The notes below the pieces were generated by a model, which saw only the letters and a list, made by a program, of their open reading frames with translations, was not told the origin of the DNA and did no database searches. A stretch of 64,000 nucleotides of DNA. Origin: Cyclobacteriaceae bacterium (lineage in GTDB: Bacteria > Bacteroidota > Bacteroidia > Cytophagales > Cyclobacteriaceae). A program made the translations under genes and the position numbers. The DNA is taken from contig BPHC01000001.1 in the NCBI GenBank assembly GCA_026003355.1, positions 372,001 through 436,000 on the forward strand, written 5' to 3'. This document shows positions 1-8,465 of the stretch, piece by piece; within the stretch, counting starts at the first letter, position 1; each line of letters begins with the position of its first letter.

Positions 1-1
1 G

Positions 2-70
2 GCTCCCAACGATGAGGAATTTGCCCGGGCCATGGCCCAGCTGCAGCCCACCGCGTTAGGTGACTATTGA
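2..70 (+). CDS. 3' end of an upstream gene (partial)
   Basis: An open frame enters from the left edge and stops with TGA at 68-70. The last 22 residues end in the motif LQPTALGDY. It is followed 7 bases later by a hairpin and a T-run (78-150), which fits the end of a real transcript. The fragment is too short to assign to a family. Confidence 0.5.
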   Translation, partial: APNDEEFARAMAQLQPTALGDY

Positions 71-77
71 TTTTATT

Positions 78-150
78 CTCTGTGTTTCTCTGTGCCTCTG
101 TGGTTTTATTTTTCCAACACGGAGAACCCAGAGAGCACGGAGCCTTTTTT
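78..150 (+). terminator. Imperfect hairpin with T-run, built from a CTCTGTG-type repeat
   Basis: The arm at 78-105, made of CTCTGTG/CTCTGTGG-like units, pairs imperfectly with 116-142 (units like CACGGAGAA and GAGAGCACGGAG), followed by six T at 145-150. This fits an intrinsic terminator for the gene ending at position 70. The wording of the arms recalls a low-complexity inverted repeat seen after genes in many environmental bacteria; that resemblance is from memory, not a search. Confidence 0.5.
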
Positions 151-267
151 ATTATAAGGTGGGTTGGGTTGTATTGAGGCTATTCCGGATAAATGTGAAA
201 CCGTAATCCGCATTTGCCCCATTCGGGTATGAGAAGGACAGAAGTAACCAAAAACGATAAAAATTCG

Positions 268-348
268 TATAATTGCACCACAAAAGCGCTCTTGGCTACC
301 GTATTCCCCAATTATTTTACAATATAGCGGGAATGCTGACCCAAGAGC
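268..348 (+). promoter_or_regulatory. Promoter box and long hairpin leader of the NYN gene
   Basis: A TATAATTG box (268-275) matches the TAnnTTTG consensus at all but one position. Downstream lies a two-part inverted repeat: GCTCTTGG (288-295) with CCAAGAGC (341-348), and ATTCCC (303-308) with GGGAAT (329-334), followed by a T-rich stretch. The gene starts at 370. Seen: the repeats. Inferred: a structured 5' leader that could attenuate or autoregulate the NYN gene. The rest of 151-267 shows nothing recognisable. Confidence 0.4.
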
Positions 349-369
349 ATTTTCTTTATAAATACCCCC

Positions 370-1071
370 ATGATTATGAGCGGCTTAAAAGTTGCTATCC
401 TTATTGATGGAGGTTTCTTTATAAAAAGGTATTACAAACTTTATAGTAATTCCAACAAACACTCCCCAGCGGATGTGGCAAAAAACCTTTATACAATGGC
501 CCATCGGCATGTTGGCACAGGAAATTACCTATACAGAATTTTTTATTATGACTGTTTACCATTAGGCAAAAGGGTTCACAACCCAATTACTAACAAGGTC
601 TTAGATTTTGCTACCACAGCACAGTCTAATTTCCGAAATGCTTTTTTTGAAGAACTCAAGAAGAAAAGAAAAGTAGCCTTGAGACTTGGGTATTTAAAGG
701 ATTCAGGTAATTGGATAATCAGACCAAAATATACGAGTGACCTGATTAAAGGAAAAATTACCTTAAAAGACCTCAAAGAAGGAGATATAACTTACGAGAT
801 GAAACAAAAAGGAATTGATATTAAAATTGGTGTAGATATAGCTTCTCTCGCATTAAAGAAATTTGTTGACAAAATTATTCTCGTATCGGGAGACTCAGAC
901 TTTGTTCCAGCGGCAAAATTAGCAAGGCGAGAAGGTATCGACTTTGTTCTCGATCCAATGTGGAACCCAATTGACGACTCATTATTTGAGCATATTGACG
1001 GCTTGCATTCCACTTGTCCCCGTCCAAAATCAGGAATAAACAACAATGACCCGAATACCATAACGCTTTAG
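370..1071 (+). CDS. NYN domain protein (LabA/DUF88-like, PIN-fold nuclease family)
   Basis: A 233-residue soluble protein. The N-terminal strand with VAILIDGGFF, the central KGIDIKIGVDIASLAL stretch and the C-terminal VSGDSDFVPAAKLARREG motif are the hallmark acidic positions of NYN domains, which share the PIN-like fold and are proposed metal-dependent RNases. The DGD-type aspartates (Asp13, the Asp pair in GIDIKIGVD, and Asp in SGDSD) are all present, so it looks active. ATG 370 and ATG 376 are both possible starts. Base composition is visibly more AT-rich than most neighbours, which suggests lateral acquisition. A structured leader precedes it. No partner gene is adjacent, so its RNA target is unknown. 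Confidence 0.82.
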   Translation: MIMSGLKVAILIDGGFFIKRYYKLYSNSNKHSPADVAKNLYTMAHRHVGTGNYLYRIFYYDCLPLGKRVHNPITNKVLDFATTAQSNFRNAFFEELKKKRKVALRLGYLKDSGNWIIRPKYTSDLIKGKITLKDLKEGDITYEMKQKGIDIKIGVDIASLALKKFVDKIILVSGDSDFVPAAKLARREGIDFVLDPMWNPIDDSLFEHIDGLHSTCPRPKSGINNNDPNTITL

Positions 1072-1140
1072 TGAGCAGACCAATATGCCATTGGTTGCGA
1101 AAACATCATTTAGCACAGCAAAAAAACACTGCTCTTCTAA

Positions 1141-1176
1141 AAAAATAAAAGGCTCCTCTCCTGCCGGAAAGAAGCC
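1141..1176 (-). terminator. Terminator of the amidohydrolase operon
   Basis: On the minus strand GGCTTCTTTCC (1176-1166) pairs with GGAGAGGAGCC (1161-1151) through 11 pairs including two G-U pairs, around a four-base loop, followed by TTTTATTTTTTT. It lies 24 bases after the stop of the gene at 1200. Confidence 0.8.
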
Positions 1177-1199
1177 TCCTGGTAATGCAATATAGGTTT

Positions 1200-2504
1200 T
1201 TACTTCATCTGGCCGTACTTGCGCGAATAGCGCTCGTATAGCTCCTGCTGATTACCCGGTAAGGTAATGCGCTTTCCGCTGATAAAGGCCATAACCAGGT
1301 TATTGGTGCGGTAATCCAATGCATCACCTTCGCTTATAAACAGGGTGGCATCTTTTCCGGGTTCCAGCGAACCCACCCGCTTATCTATACCCAGGGCGCG
1401 GGCCGTATTGAGGGTAATAAGTTTCAATGCCTCTTCATTGTCCATGCCATATGCTACCGCCGTACCAGCAAAAAAAGGCAGGTTTCGGCCGTTATGCAGT
1501 GCACCGGCACAATACAACGACACCTGCACACCCGCCTGGTGCAGCAGAAAAGGTGCACGGAAGGGCAGGTCAATATCATCATCAATGCGGTCGGGCAGGT
1601 TGTGGGTATCCTGCAACACTACAGGTATGTTGTTCTCTTTCAGAAAATCAGATACCCACACGGCTCCGGTTCCGGTTACCAGCGTAATTTTCTGCACACC
1701 CTGGCGCTGGGCAAAACGTATGGCTTCCACAATCTCCTTGGGCCCGCCGGCATGTATAAACAGTATTTTGGTTCCTTCGAACAGACCCTGCATGGCATCG
1801 AACTTCAGGTTGGTTTCGCGTACAGCCTGTTGTGAATAGGCCTTGGCTTCGATAAAGAACTGTACCAGCTCATTAACCTGCTTGTCGTAGTCGGCATTGG
1901 GCTGTTCGCTGAAGGTAAAGGTGTTGAAGTCAAACTGCCGGCGCATCAAAGATGGCCAGTTCATATGAATGCCTATATCGGGTGTATGCACGGCATCTTC
2001 CCAGTTCCAGCCATCCAGTTCCATTACCGATGAGGTACCCGAAATCGTTCCGCCTGCCGGAGTGGTCTCGGCCAGCAGCACACCATTGAAGCGAAAAGTG
2101 GGTATAAATTCGCTGTCGGTATTATATGCAATAAGGCTTCGCACGTTCGGATTCAGCTCTCCCCGCTCCTGGTAATCATTCATGGCCCTTATGGCCGACA
2201 CTTCCTGCAGCCCCAGCTGCGAGTTGGGCAGTATAAAACCCGGGTAAATATGTTTACTGCTAACGTTAATTACCTCATAGCCCGACAGATTGGGGTTAGC
2301 CGATGCCGGGGCAACGATGGTAAGTTTACCCTTGTCAAACGCCACCACGGCATTTTCAATAATTTGTCCGTTGCCCAGATGAGCCGTACCTCCGGTAAGT
2401 GCAATGGGTTTTGACTGGGGCGGTGCCGGCACTGGCGTCTGGGCGTGTGTGGTCAGGGCCAGCAGCACGAACAGGATGTAGATATTTGGAATTAAGGTTT
2501 TCAT
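1200..2504 (-). CDS. Secreted amidohydrolase-fold protein with degenerate metal site
   Basis: A 434-residue protein with a signal peptide ending near THAQ. It has the overall layout of the imidazolonepropionase-like amidohydrolases: N-terminal beta-sandwich strand, a KHIYPGFILP segment, and a C-terminal part with ITLNTARALGIDKRVGSLEPGKDA. At the place where active members carry the HxH metal motif after PGFID, this protein has NSQ, and the usual late Asp is not obvious. It may therefore be a non-catalytic partner. The start is taken at ATG 2504, because the four residues before it (from 2516) spoil the signal peptide. It lies 26 bases downstream of a second amidohydrolase gene on the same strand, forming a two-gene operon. 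The substrate is unknown. Confidence 0.8.
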   Translation of the reverse strand: MKTLIPNIYILFVLLALTTHAQTPVPAPPQSKPIALTGGTAHLGNGQIIENAVVAFDKGKLTIVAPASANPNLSGYEVINVSSKHIYPGFILPNSQLGLQEVSAIRAMNDYQERGELNPNVRSLIAYNTDSEFIPTFRFNGVLLAETTPAGGTISGTSSVMELDGWNWEDAVHTPDIGIHMNWPSLMRRQFDFNTFTFSEQPNADYDKQVNELVQFFIEAKAYSQQAVRETNLKFDAMQGLFEGTKILFIHAGGPKEIVEAIRFAQRQGVQKITLVTGTGAVWVSDFLKENNIPVVLQDTHNLPDRIDDDIDLPFRAPFLLHQAGVQVSLYCAGALHNGRNLPFFAGTAVAYGMDNEEALKLITLNTARALGIDKRVGSLEPGKDATLFISEGDALDYRTNNLVMAFISGKRITLPGNQQELYERYSRKYGQMK

Positions 2505-2530
2505 AATAAAATGCATTTGGTAAGGATTAA

Positions 2531-4771
2531 TCAGTGTTCATGGTCGTTAAATTCAACCCCTAAAACATCTTCGCAGTGAAACATAACCTGCGAGCGTGCC
2601 TCACCCCGCTGGGTGGGGGCGCCTGAACGTTTGGCATCCTTCATCTTCTGGATGAGGCGGGCTCTTTCGGCCTCCTGTTCTTTGCGGTTTTGCAAATCTT
2701 TTTCTAAGTCGAAATAAACCTTGCCGTCAATAATGGTTTTCTCGGCTTTTGCGTAAACCGATAAGGGGTGGTTGGACCACAGCACCACATCGGCCGACTT
2801 GCCCACCTTTATGCTGCCCATCTGGTTATCCAGGTGGAGCATCTTTGCCGGATTAAGGGTTACGGTTTTGAGTGCTTCTTCCTCGCTCAGGCCTCCGTAT
2901 TTTACTGTTTTTGCGGCTTCCTGATTAAGCCTGCGGCCCATTTCGGCATCATCGCTGTTAATTGCCGTTACTACTCCGGCCCGGGTTAATATGGCGGCAT
3001 TATAGGGAATGGCATAGCGTACCTCCCACTTATAATTCCACCAGTCGGCAAACGAAGAGGCTGCCACCCCATGTTTCGCCATTTTATCGGCTACTTTGTA
3101 ACCTTCCAGAATGTGGGTAAAGGTGTTAACCCTGAAGTTAAAGCGCTCGGCAACCTTCATCAGCATATTTATTTCACTTTGAACGTACGAATGGCAGGTA
3201 ATGAACAGCTTTTTGTTCAGGATGTCGAGCATGGCTTCATCGGCCAGATCTCTGCGCGGCTTAATGGCCAGCGCTTTTTCTTTGGCAGGCAGGCTGTTGT
3301 AGGCATCCCACTTCTTTTTATACTCCAGCGCACTGGTAAAGGCATCGACATATACCTGCTCCACACCCATGCGGGTTTGCGGATAGCGGATGGAGCTGGG
3401 GTTGGCAGTACGTTTAACGTTTTCGCCCAGCGCAAACTTAATAAAGCGGTCGGCCCCCTGAATTTTATAGTTCTCGGGTGCCTCACCCCAGCGAAGTTTA
3501 ACCAGGGCCGACTGCCCGCCGATGGGGTTGGCCGAACCGTGCAAGATCTGCACTGCCACTACACCGCCGGCAAGGGCCCGGTAAACGTTAATGTTTTCTG
3601 CATCTATATTGTCACCAATGCGCACCATTCCCGAATTGGTAGCCACATCGTTTACGCTGGCCGTAGCGATGTGCGAGTGTTCGTCTATGATGCCGGGCGT
3701 AAGGTGCTTGCCCGTGCCGTCAATAATCCGGGCCCCCGGTTCGCTTAGGTTTTTGCCTATGCGGGCAATTTTTCCGTCTTTAATAAGCACATCAGTATTT
3801 TGTAAAATGCCTTCGGCTTCGTTGGTCCACACGGTGGTGTTCTTTATGATCATTGTCTCGGCCACCGGCAAAGTGGAATAACCATGGGCAATAAAAGGAT
3901 AGATAACCTTTCCCACTTCGGGCGCTTTCTTTTCCTGGCTGCCTGACCTGGCAGAGGTACCGCCATTGGCATCACCGGTTCGGGTGGCCGTCCAGTCTAC
4001 CCACTGCCCGTTAACCAATTGGCCTTTGCCCTTCCAGCCATTGCTTTCGGTCCAGCCCGATAGCCTGATGGTTCCGCTTTCTTTGGCACTGGGCTTAAAG
4101 CTTAGTGTAATGAGGTTTTCTTTGAAAGTGGCCTGGGCATCCACCGCTGTGGTGTCGTTTAGTTTTACCCTGGCCTTATGCGCTCCCGGTTCGCCTGTAA
4201 CCTCCAGCGTATAGTTGCTGCCCGAAACGGTAAGGCGGTAATTGCCGCTGAAATCTTTCGTGTCCAGAGGTTTAATACCGTATGGTTTTCCTTGTATCCA
4301 GTTTTCGTAAATAATGGTTTTTTCATCGAAAATTTTTCCTGAAGTAATCAGGAAGTTGGCAATCATGCCTTTTTTAAGGCTGCCCACCTGGCTATCTATG
4401 CCAATAAGGCGGGCCGGAGTAGTTGTTAATGCCTGCAGCGCTGCTGTTTCGCTAAGACCATACTCAATGGCCTTGCGTATGTTGGGGATAAAATCAGACA
4501 CTTTGCGAAGGCCGTTTGCTGTAATGGCAAAGGGTATTCCCGCTTTTTCAAGTGCAGCGAGATTGGTTGGGGCCAGCTCCCAATGTTTCATTTCTGCCAG
4601 CGATACCCGGGCCGCATCGAGGGGATCGTCCACATCGTAGGCGTCGGGATAGTTAACCGGAACAATAAGTGTGGCTTTCGTAGCTTTTATTTCATTTAGT
4701 GCGCTTGTATTCATCTCCTCCGCCTTTAATAATATACTGTACACCAAATTCATCGCCCAGCTTATCGGCAC
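2531..4771 (-). CDS. Amidohydrolase, C-terminal part of a frameshifted gene
   Basis: This frame carries the rest of an N-terminal amidohydrolase-like domain, a beta-rich spacer, and a complete second amidohydrolase domain. The second domain has IIDEHSHIA (HxH metal ligands), a CHSYVQSE segment, THILEGYK and AINSDDAEM, so its metal site looks intact. The first true coding residues follow the break near 4695-4700; the codons between about 4700 and 4771 are out of frame with the homologous protein. Read together with the fragment ending at 4692, the gene would encode a secreted protein of about 1000 residues, the usual size of the tandem-domain Bacteroidota family. It ends 26 bases before the smaller amidohydrolase gene. 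Confidence 0.8.
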   Translation of the reverse strand: MPISWAMNLVYSILLKAEEMNTSALNEIKATKATLIVPVNYPDAYDVDDPLDAARVSLAEMKHWELAPTNLAALEKAGIPFAITANGLRKVSDFIPNIRKAIEYGLSETAALQALTTTPARLIGIDSQVGSLKKGMIANFLITSGKIFDEKTIIYENWIQGKPYGIKPLDTKDFSGNYRLTVSGSNYTLEVTGEPGAHKARVKLNDTTAVDAQATFKENLITLSFKPSAKESGTIRLSGWTESNGWKGKGQLVNGQWVDWTATRTGDANGGTSARSGSQEKKAPEVGKVIYPFIAHGYSTLPVAETMIIKNTTVWTNEAEGILQNTDVLIKDGKIARIGKNLSEPGARIIDGTGKHLTPGIIDEHSHIATASVNDVATNSGMVRIGDNIDAENINVYRALAGGVVAVQILHGSANPIGGQSALVKLRWGEAPENYKIQGADRFIKFALGENVKRTANPSSIRYPQTRMGVEQVYVDAFTSALEYKKKWDAYNSLPAKEKALAIKPRRDLADEAMLDILNKKLFITCHSYVQSEINMLMKVAERFNFRVNTFTHILEGYKVADKMAKHGVAASSFADWWNYKWEVRYAIPYNAAILTRAGVVTAINSDDAEMGRRLNQEAAKTVKYGGLSEEEALKTVTLNPAKMLHLDNQMGSIKVGKSADVVLWSNHPLSVYAKAEKTIIDGKVYFDLEKDLQNRKEQEAERARLIQKMKDAKRSGAPTQRGEARSQVMFHCEDVLGVEFNDHEH

Positions 4772-5555
4772 GCAGTATGTTCATCCAGTTGTTGGCTTCG
4801 AAAATCTGAGGCAGCCTCTGGTTTTGTATCCAGGCTTCGAGCGAGTTGTCGGCAAACGGCCGGGGATTCTGACTGGCAAACCATTCGGCATCCAGGTATG
4901 TTTGCCGCAACACGGCAATGCATCCCATTAAGGAAGTGGGGTAATTCTGGGTTGATGTTCCTTTATTGAACGAATAAAAGGCGGCTGCTTTCTGGCGAAG
5001 CATGACCTGGTTGTCGGTGGTTTCGCCCAATGTAACAAAGGCGCCAGTGCCCCGAGCCAGCCCGTCGGGTTTATGGGTAAGAACGGCCCCAAAGCCGGCC
5101 TTTCTCAGTTCTTCGGCTGTTTTGCCGTTAAGAGTAAACTCATCGGCTGCATGGTAGTGCGATCGGATAGCCTGGTTGGCGTTGTAAGCTCCTTTGGTAT
5201 TGGACTGGATTTGCTCTGCGCCACCAAATCCGCCTCCGCCCCGCTGCCGCTGCACTTCCGGTAAACCGTAATGCGAGGCCAGGTCAATAAAAGCTGGGTA
5301 AATGTACTTCCCTTTCAGGTCGTATACAGCATAGCCTTTTGGTACACTGATGTTGGTACCCACTTGTTCTATTTTCCCGTCTTTCACCAGCAGGGTTGCA
5401 TTGGAAAGCGTGGTCTGGGCATCGGTTACCACGGTTGCATTGGTGAAGGCAAACAAGCCGGGCCGCGGGTCTTTAACATCATTCCGCGGAAAGGTTTCCT
5501 GCGCGCATAGTGGCAGGGCAACCAGAACGGCTGCACAGAGTATCAATCTTTTCAT
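4692..5555 (-). CDS. Amidohydrolase, N-terminal part of a frameshifted gene
   Basis: This part has a signal peptide ending at CAQ, a beta-sandwich, then LKGKYIYPAFIDLASHYG, where the HxH motif is replaced by ASH. The frame stops after GGDEYKRTK at 4692. If one A is dropped from the AAA at 4697-4695 (minus strand), reading continues as KRTNEIKATKAT into the next fragment with no residues lost, so a single +1 insertion explains the break. The start is ATG 5555 or 5564. A box reading TACCTTTC (5586-5579), one mismatch from TAnnTTTG, lies just upstream. The first domain is probably non-catalytic and the second one catalytic. Confidence 0.8.
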   Translation of the reverse strand: MKRLILCAAVLVALPLCAQETFPRNDVKDPRPGLFAFTNATVVTDAQTTLSNATLLVKDGKIEQVGTNISVPKGYAVYDLKGKYIYPAFIDLASHYGLPEVQRQRGGGGFGGAEQIQSNTKGAYNANQAIRSHYHAADEFTLNGKTAEELRKAGFGAVLTHKPDGLARGTGAFVTLGETTDNQVMLRQKAAAFYSFNKGTSTQNYPTSLMGCIAVLRQTYLDAEWFASQNPRPFADNSLEAWIQNQRLPQIFEANNWMNILRADKLGDEFGVQYIIKGGGDEYKRTK

Positions 5556-5679
5556 AGCAAGCATTTTACTTTAACTTCGAAAGGTAAAAACCGGGCAGCC
5601 TCAACCCAAAACCTAAGGGATGTGCGGTAAAATAGCCTGTTCAATGCCGCTGCATTTATTTATAATTCAAAAGGCAGTC

Positions 5680-6054
5680 ATGTTGCATTTGCTTAACCTG
5701 TTCTTTCTTGTTTTTCATACCATAGTTATACTTTTTAACCTTACCGGCTGGCTTATACCCCGCCTGAGGAAATTGCATTTGTTTTCCCTGTCGGTTACCG
5801 CCTTCTCGTGGTTTGTGCTGGGCTGGTGGTACGGATGGGGCTATTGCTTTTGCACCGACTGGCACTGGCAGGTGCGCGAAGCCCTGGGCCTGCCCAACCC
5901 ATCGCATTCCTACACTCATTTTCTGGTTGTTCAGTATTTCTCGTGGAACCCCGATCCCCAATGGGTTGACCGGGCAACGCTGGCTGGGTTTATCATAGCC
6001 TGGGCAGGTGCGTTACGGGTAAACCTGTGCAAACGCAAAGGCCCGGCTGGCTAA
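5680..6054 (+). CDS. DUF2784 family membrane protein
   Basis: A 124-residue integral membrane protein with about three or four hydrophobic segments. Motifs characteristic of DUF2784 are present: a first helix with FFLVFHTIVILFNLTGW, then SWFVLGWWYGWGYC and CTDWHWQVREALG. Its function is not known. The start was set at ATG 5680 (MLHLLNLFF), which matches where family members begin; the frame is open back to 5620. It is divergent from the amidohydrolase operon and 65 bases before the transketolase gene. Confidence 0.8.
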   Translation: MLHLLNLFFLVFHTIVILFNLTGWLIPRLRKLHLFSLSVTAFSWFVLGWWYGWGYCFCTDWHWQVREALGLPNPSHSYTHFLVVQYFSWNPDPQWVDRATLAGFIIAWAGALRVNLCKRKGPAG

Positions 6055-6119
6055 TGATTGGTCAAATATTTTCAGGCGGGGCTTCGCAATTTGGCCGGGG
6101 CGTGGTATAATTGCCCGGT

Positions 6120-7103
6120 ATGACTTCATCAACAACAGCAATTCCTTCTACGCGCTACACCTATACCGAAAAGAAAGACACGCGTTCCGGCTTTGGCGCA
6201 GGCCTGCTGGAAGCCGGACGCCAGAATGAAAATGTGGTAGCCCTGTGTGCCGACCTTACCGGGTCGCTGAAAATGGATGCCTTTAAAAAAGAATTTCCTC
6301 ACCGGTTTTTTCAGGTTGGAATTGCCGAAGCCAACATGATGGGCATTGCTGCCGGCCTTACCATTGGCGGTAAAATCCCCTTTACGGGAACCTTCGCCAA
6401 TTTTTCAACCGGCAGGGTATACGACCAAATCCGCCAGTCCATAGCCTATTCGCATAAAAATGTTAAAATCTGTGCCTCGCATGCCGGCCTTACCCTTGGC
6501 GAAGACGGAGCCACCCATCAGATTCTGGAAGACATGGGCATGATGAAGATGCTGCCGGGCATGACGGTTATTGTGCCCTGCGACTATAACCAAACCAGGG
6601 CCGCCACACTGGCCCTGGTAAATCATTACGGTCCGGCCTACCTGCGCTTCGGTCGGCCTGCATGGCCCGTATTTACCGAACCCGACCGTCCTTTTGTAAT
6701 TGGAAAGGCTGATGTGATGATAGAAGGAACTGATGTAACCATAATTGCCTGCGGGCACATGGTCTGGCATGCCATTGAAGCCGAAGCCATGTTACGCGCA
6801 ACCGGAATTCAGGCAGAAGTTATTAACCTGCACACCATTAAGCCCATCGATACCGAAGCCATTCTGCAATCGGCAGAAAAAACAGGATGCGTTGTAACCT
6901 GCGAGGAACACCAGGTTAATGGCGGGCTGGGCGAAAGTGTGGCACATGTGCTATGCCGCCATTACCCCGCTCCGGTTGAAATGGTGGCCGTAAATGACTC
7001 TTTTGGCGAAAGTGGTACGCCAACTCAGCTGTTGCGCAAATACGGCCTGGCACCAGAAAACATCGTTGATGCCGTTAAAAAAGTACTGGGGCGTAAAAAA
7101 TAG
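6120..7103 (+). CDS. Transketolase C-terminal subunit (split transketolase)
   Basis: A 327-residue protein equal to the pyrimidine-binding and C-terminal domains of transketolase. It shows the ThDP-activating glutamate region ([18 protein letters not shown]), [33 protein letters not shown] and a C-terminal domain with [15 protein letters not shown]. In Bacteroidota and many other bacteria transketolase is split, with the ThDP-binding N-terminal half as a separate, usually adjacent gene; no such gene is next to it here. The two halves together would move two-carbon units in the non-oxidative pentose phosphate pathway. The start is ATG 6120; a TATAATTG box (6106-6113) lies immediately upstream, so the leader would be very short. 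Confidence 0.88.
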   Translation: MTSSTTAIPSTRYTYTEKKDTRSGFGAGLLEAGRQNENVVALCADLTGSLKMDAFKKEFPHRFFQVGIAEANMMGIAAGLTIGGKIPFTGTFANFSTGRVYDQIRQSIAYSHKNVKICASHAGLTLGEDGATHQILEDMGMMKMLPGMTVIVPCDYNQTRAATLALVNHYGPAYLRFGRPAWPVFTEPDRPFVIGKADVMIEGTDVTIIACGHMVWHAIEAEAMLRATGIQAEVINLHTIKPIDTEAILQSAEKTGCVVTCEEHQVNGGLGESVAHVLCRHYPAPVEMVAVNDSFGESGTPTQLLRKYGLAPENIVDAVKKVLGRKK

Positions 7104-7130
7104 TGCTTACAAATACTGTTTTTCCTGAAA

Positions 7131-7156
7131 CATTAATCGTAATTTTACGATTAATG
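7131..7156. promoter_or_regulatory. Palindromic operator of the arsenic locus
   Basis: A perfect inverted repeat with 12-bp arms and a TT centre; the core half-site is TTAATCGTAA. It contains the probable -7 element TAATTTTA (7140-7147) and ends 8 bases before the ArsR start codon. A dimeric repressor bound here would block RNA polymerase, so autoregulation of arsR-arsM by arsenite is the natural reading. Confidence 0.75.
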
Positions 7157-7164
7157 CATCAGGT

Positions 7165-7494
7165 ATGGGGCTAACCAAAACAGAGAGCTTTACGGAAGCA
7201 GAGGTAGAACTGGCAAAACTGGCCAAAGCACTGGCGCACCCAGCCCGCATTTCCATTATTCGGCTTCTTATTAATAAGAAAAATTGCATTTGCGGTGAAA
7301 TAGTAGATGAACTCCCCCTATCGCAATCTACCGTATCGCAACATCTCAGGGAATTAAAAGAGGCTGGCCTTATTAAAGGAAACATTACAGGCACCCGTGT
7401 TTGCTACTGCATTGATGAAAAATCATGGAGAAAAGCAAAAAAACTGTTTGGTGAACTGTTTGAAGATTTCAGCCCGCCAAATGCCTGTTGTTGA
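7165..7494 (+). CDS. arsR: ArsR/SmtB family metalloid-sensing repressor
   Basis: A 109-residue winged-helix protein. The DNA-recognition part includes [21 protein letters not shown]. Cys41 and Cys43 (NCIC) sit at the position of the ArsR arsenite-binding cysteines at the start of helix 3; further cysteines lie at 80, 82 and at the C-terminus (NACC). Arsenite binding should release the protein from the palindrome at 7131-7156. It is followed 47 bases later by arsM and then arsC, which supports an arsenic rather than a zinc or cadmium role. No ArsB or Acr3 exporter is present nearby. Confidence 0.9.
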   Translation: MGLTKTESFTEAEVELAKLAKALAHPARISIIRLLINKKNCICGEIVDELPLSQSTVSQHLRELKEAGLIKGNITGTRVCYCIDEKSWRKAKKLFGELFEDFSPPNACC

Positions 7495-7541
7495 AATTTA
7501 ATTCAAAACATTCCAACACTTCCACATTAACAAATTTTGTC

Positions 7542-8369
7542 ATGAAAACAGAAAATACCTCCGAATCATTAAAAAAACTGGTACAGGAAAGATACAGCCT
7601 GATTGCTGATCAGAGCTATACCCAAAATGCAACAAGCTGCTGTGGCGCCAATTGTTGTACCAGCAATGACTTAAGTATTATGGCCGAAGACTATAAAAAC
7701 CTGAAAGGTTATGTATCCGATGCCGACTTAGGGTTGGGCTGCGGATTGCCCACAGAATTCGCACTGATTAAAGAGGGCGATACGGTTATTGACCTGGGTT
7801 CGGGTGCAGGAAATGATGCGTTCATTGCCCGGAGTATTGTTGGCGAAAAAGGTAAAGTAATTGGAGTTGATTTTACCGAAAAGATGATTGATAAAGCCCA
7901 AAGCAACGCAAATAAACTGGGCTTTAACAATGTTGAGTTTCGCTATGGCGATATTGAGCGTATGCCCGTTACAGCAAACGTTGCAGACGTTATTGTAAGC
8001 AACTGTGTTCTCAACCTTGTTCCAAACAAAAAACAGGCATTCGCAGAAATGTTTCGCGTTATGAAGCCGGGAGGCCATTTCAGCATTTCTGATATTGTGC
8101 TGTACGGAGCGTTGCCTGAAGGCCTACAGAAAAGTGCCGAAATGTATGCCGGTTGTGTGGCTGGCACCATTCAAAAAGATGAATATATTGCACTAATCCG
8201 GGAAGCCGGTTTTATAAATGTAACTGTTCAAAAAGAAAGAAAAATTACCATACCGGATGACATCCTTTCAGCATACCTGAACAACACCGAAATGGAAAAA
8301 TATAAAAACGGCATTTTCGGAATCGGCAGCATAACCGTATATGGCGAAAAGCCCGGTGCCGGCAAATGA
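7542..8369 (+). CDS. arsM: Arsenite S-adenosylmethionine methyltransferase
   Basis: A 275-residue class I methyltransferase. The SAM-binding loop is VIDLGSGAGND (82-92). Cysteines at 67 (GLGCGLPTE), 155 (VSNCVLNL) and 205 (MYAGCVAGT) match the three conserved arsenite-binding cysteines of ArsM; a CC-GAN-CC cluster at 33-39 adds more thiols. The enzyme would methylate As(III) to methylated and volatile arsenicals in the cytoplasm. The frame is open from 7488, but ATG 7542 (MKTENTSE) is chosen because the upstream residues do not look like the family. It is co-oriented with arsR. Confidence 0.9.
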   Translation: MKTENTSESLKKLVQERYSLIADQSYTQNATSCCGANCCTSNDLSIMAEDYKNLKGYVSDADLGLGCGLPTEFALIKEGDTVIDLGSGAGNDAFIARSIVGEKGKVIGVDFTEKMIDKAQSNANKLGFNNVEFRYGDIERMPVTANVADVIVSNCVLNLVPNKKQAFAEMFRVMKPGGHFSISDIVLYGALPEGLQKSAEMYAGCVAGTIQKDEYIALIREAGFINVTVQKERKITIPDDILSAYLNNTEMEKYKNGIFGIGSITVYGEKPGAGK

Positions 8370-8391
8370 AAGCAAATTATAAATAAAGTAA

Positions 8392-8417
8392 GAAGCTGCC
8401 TGCGGCAGTACAGCTTC
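8392..8417 (+). other. Hairpin between arsM and arsC
   Basis: GAAGCTG (8392-8398) pairs with CAGCTTC (8411-8417) around a CTGC/GCAG-capable loop. No T-run follows, so it is more likely an mRNA stability or processing element than a terminator. Confidence 0.3.
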
Positions 8418-8465
8418 AACATGCTGCTGAACTATAAATAAATCTTTGGGCATTAACCTGTTTTT

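Noticed and set aside
1345-1839. A 164-codon plus-strand ORF inside the amidohydrolase gene
   Set aside because: It is an antisense shadow of the coding frame at 1200-2504 and shows no own promoter or family motif.
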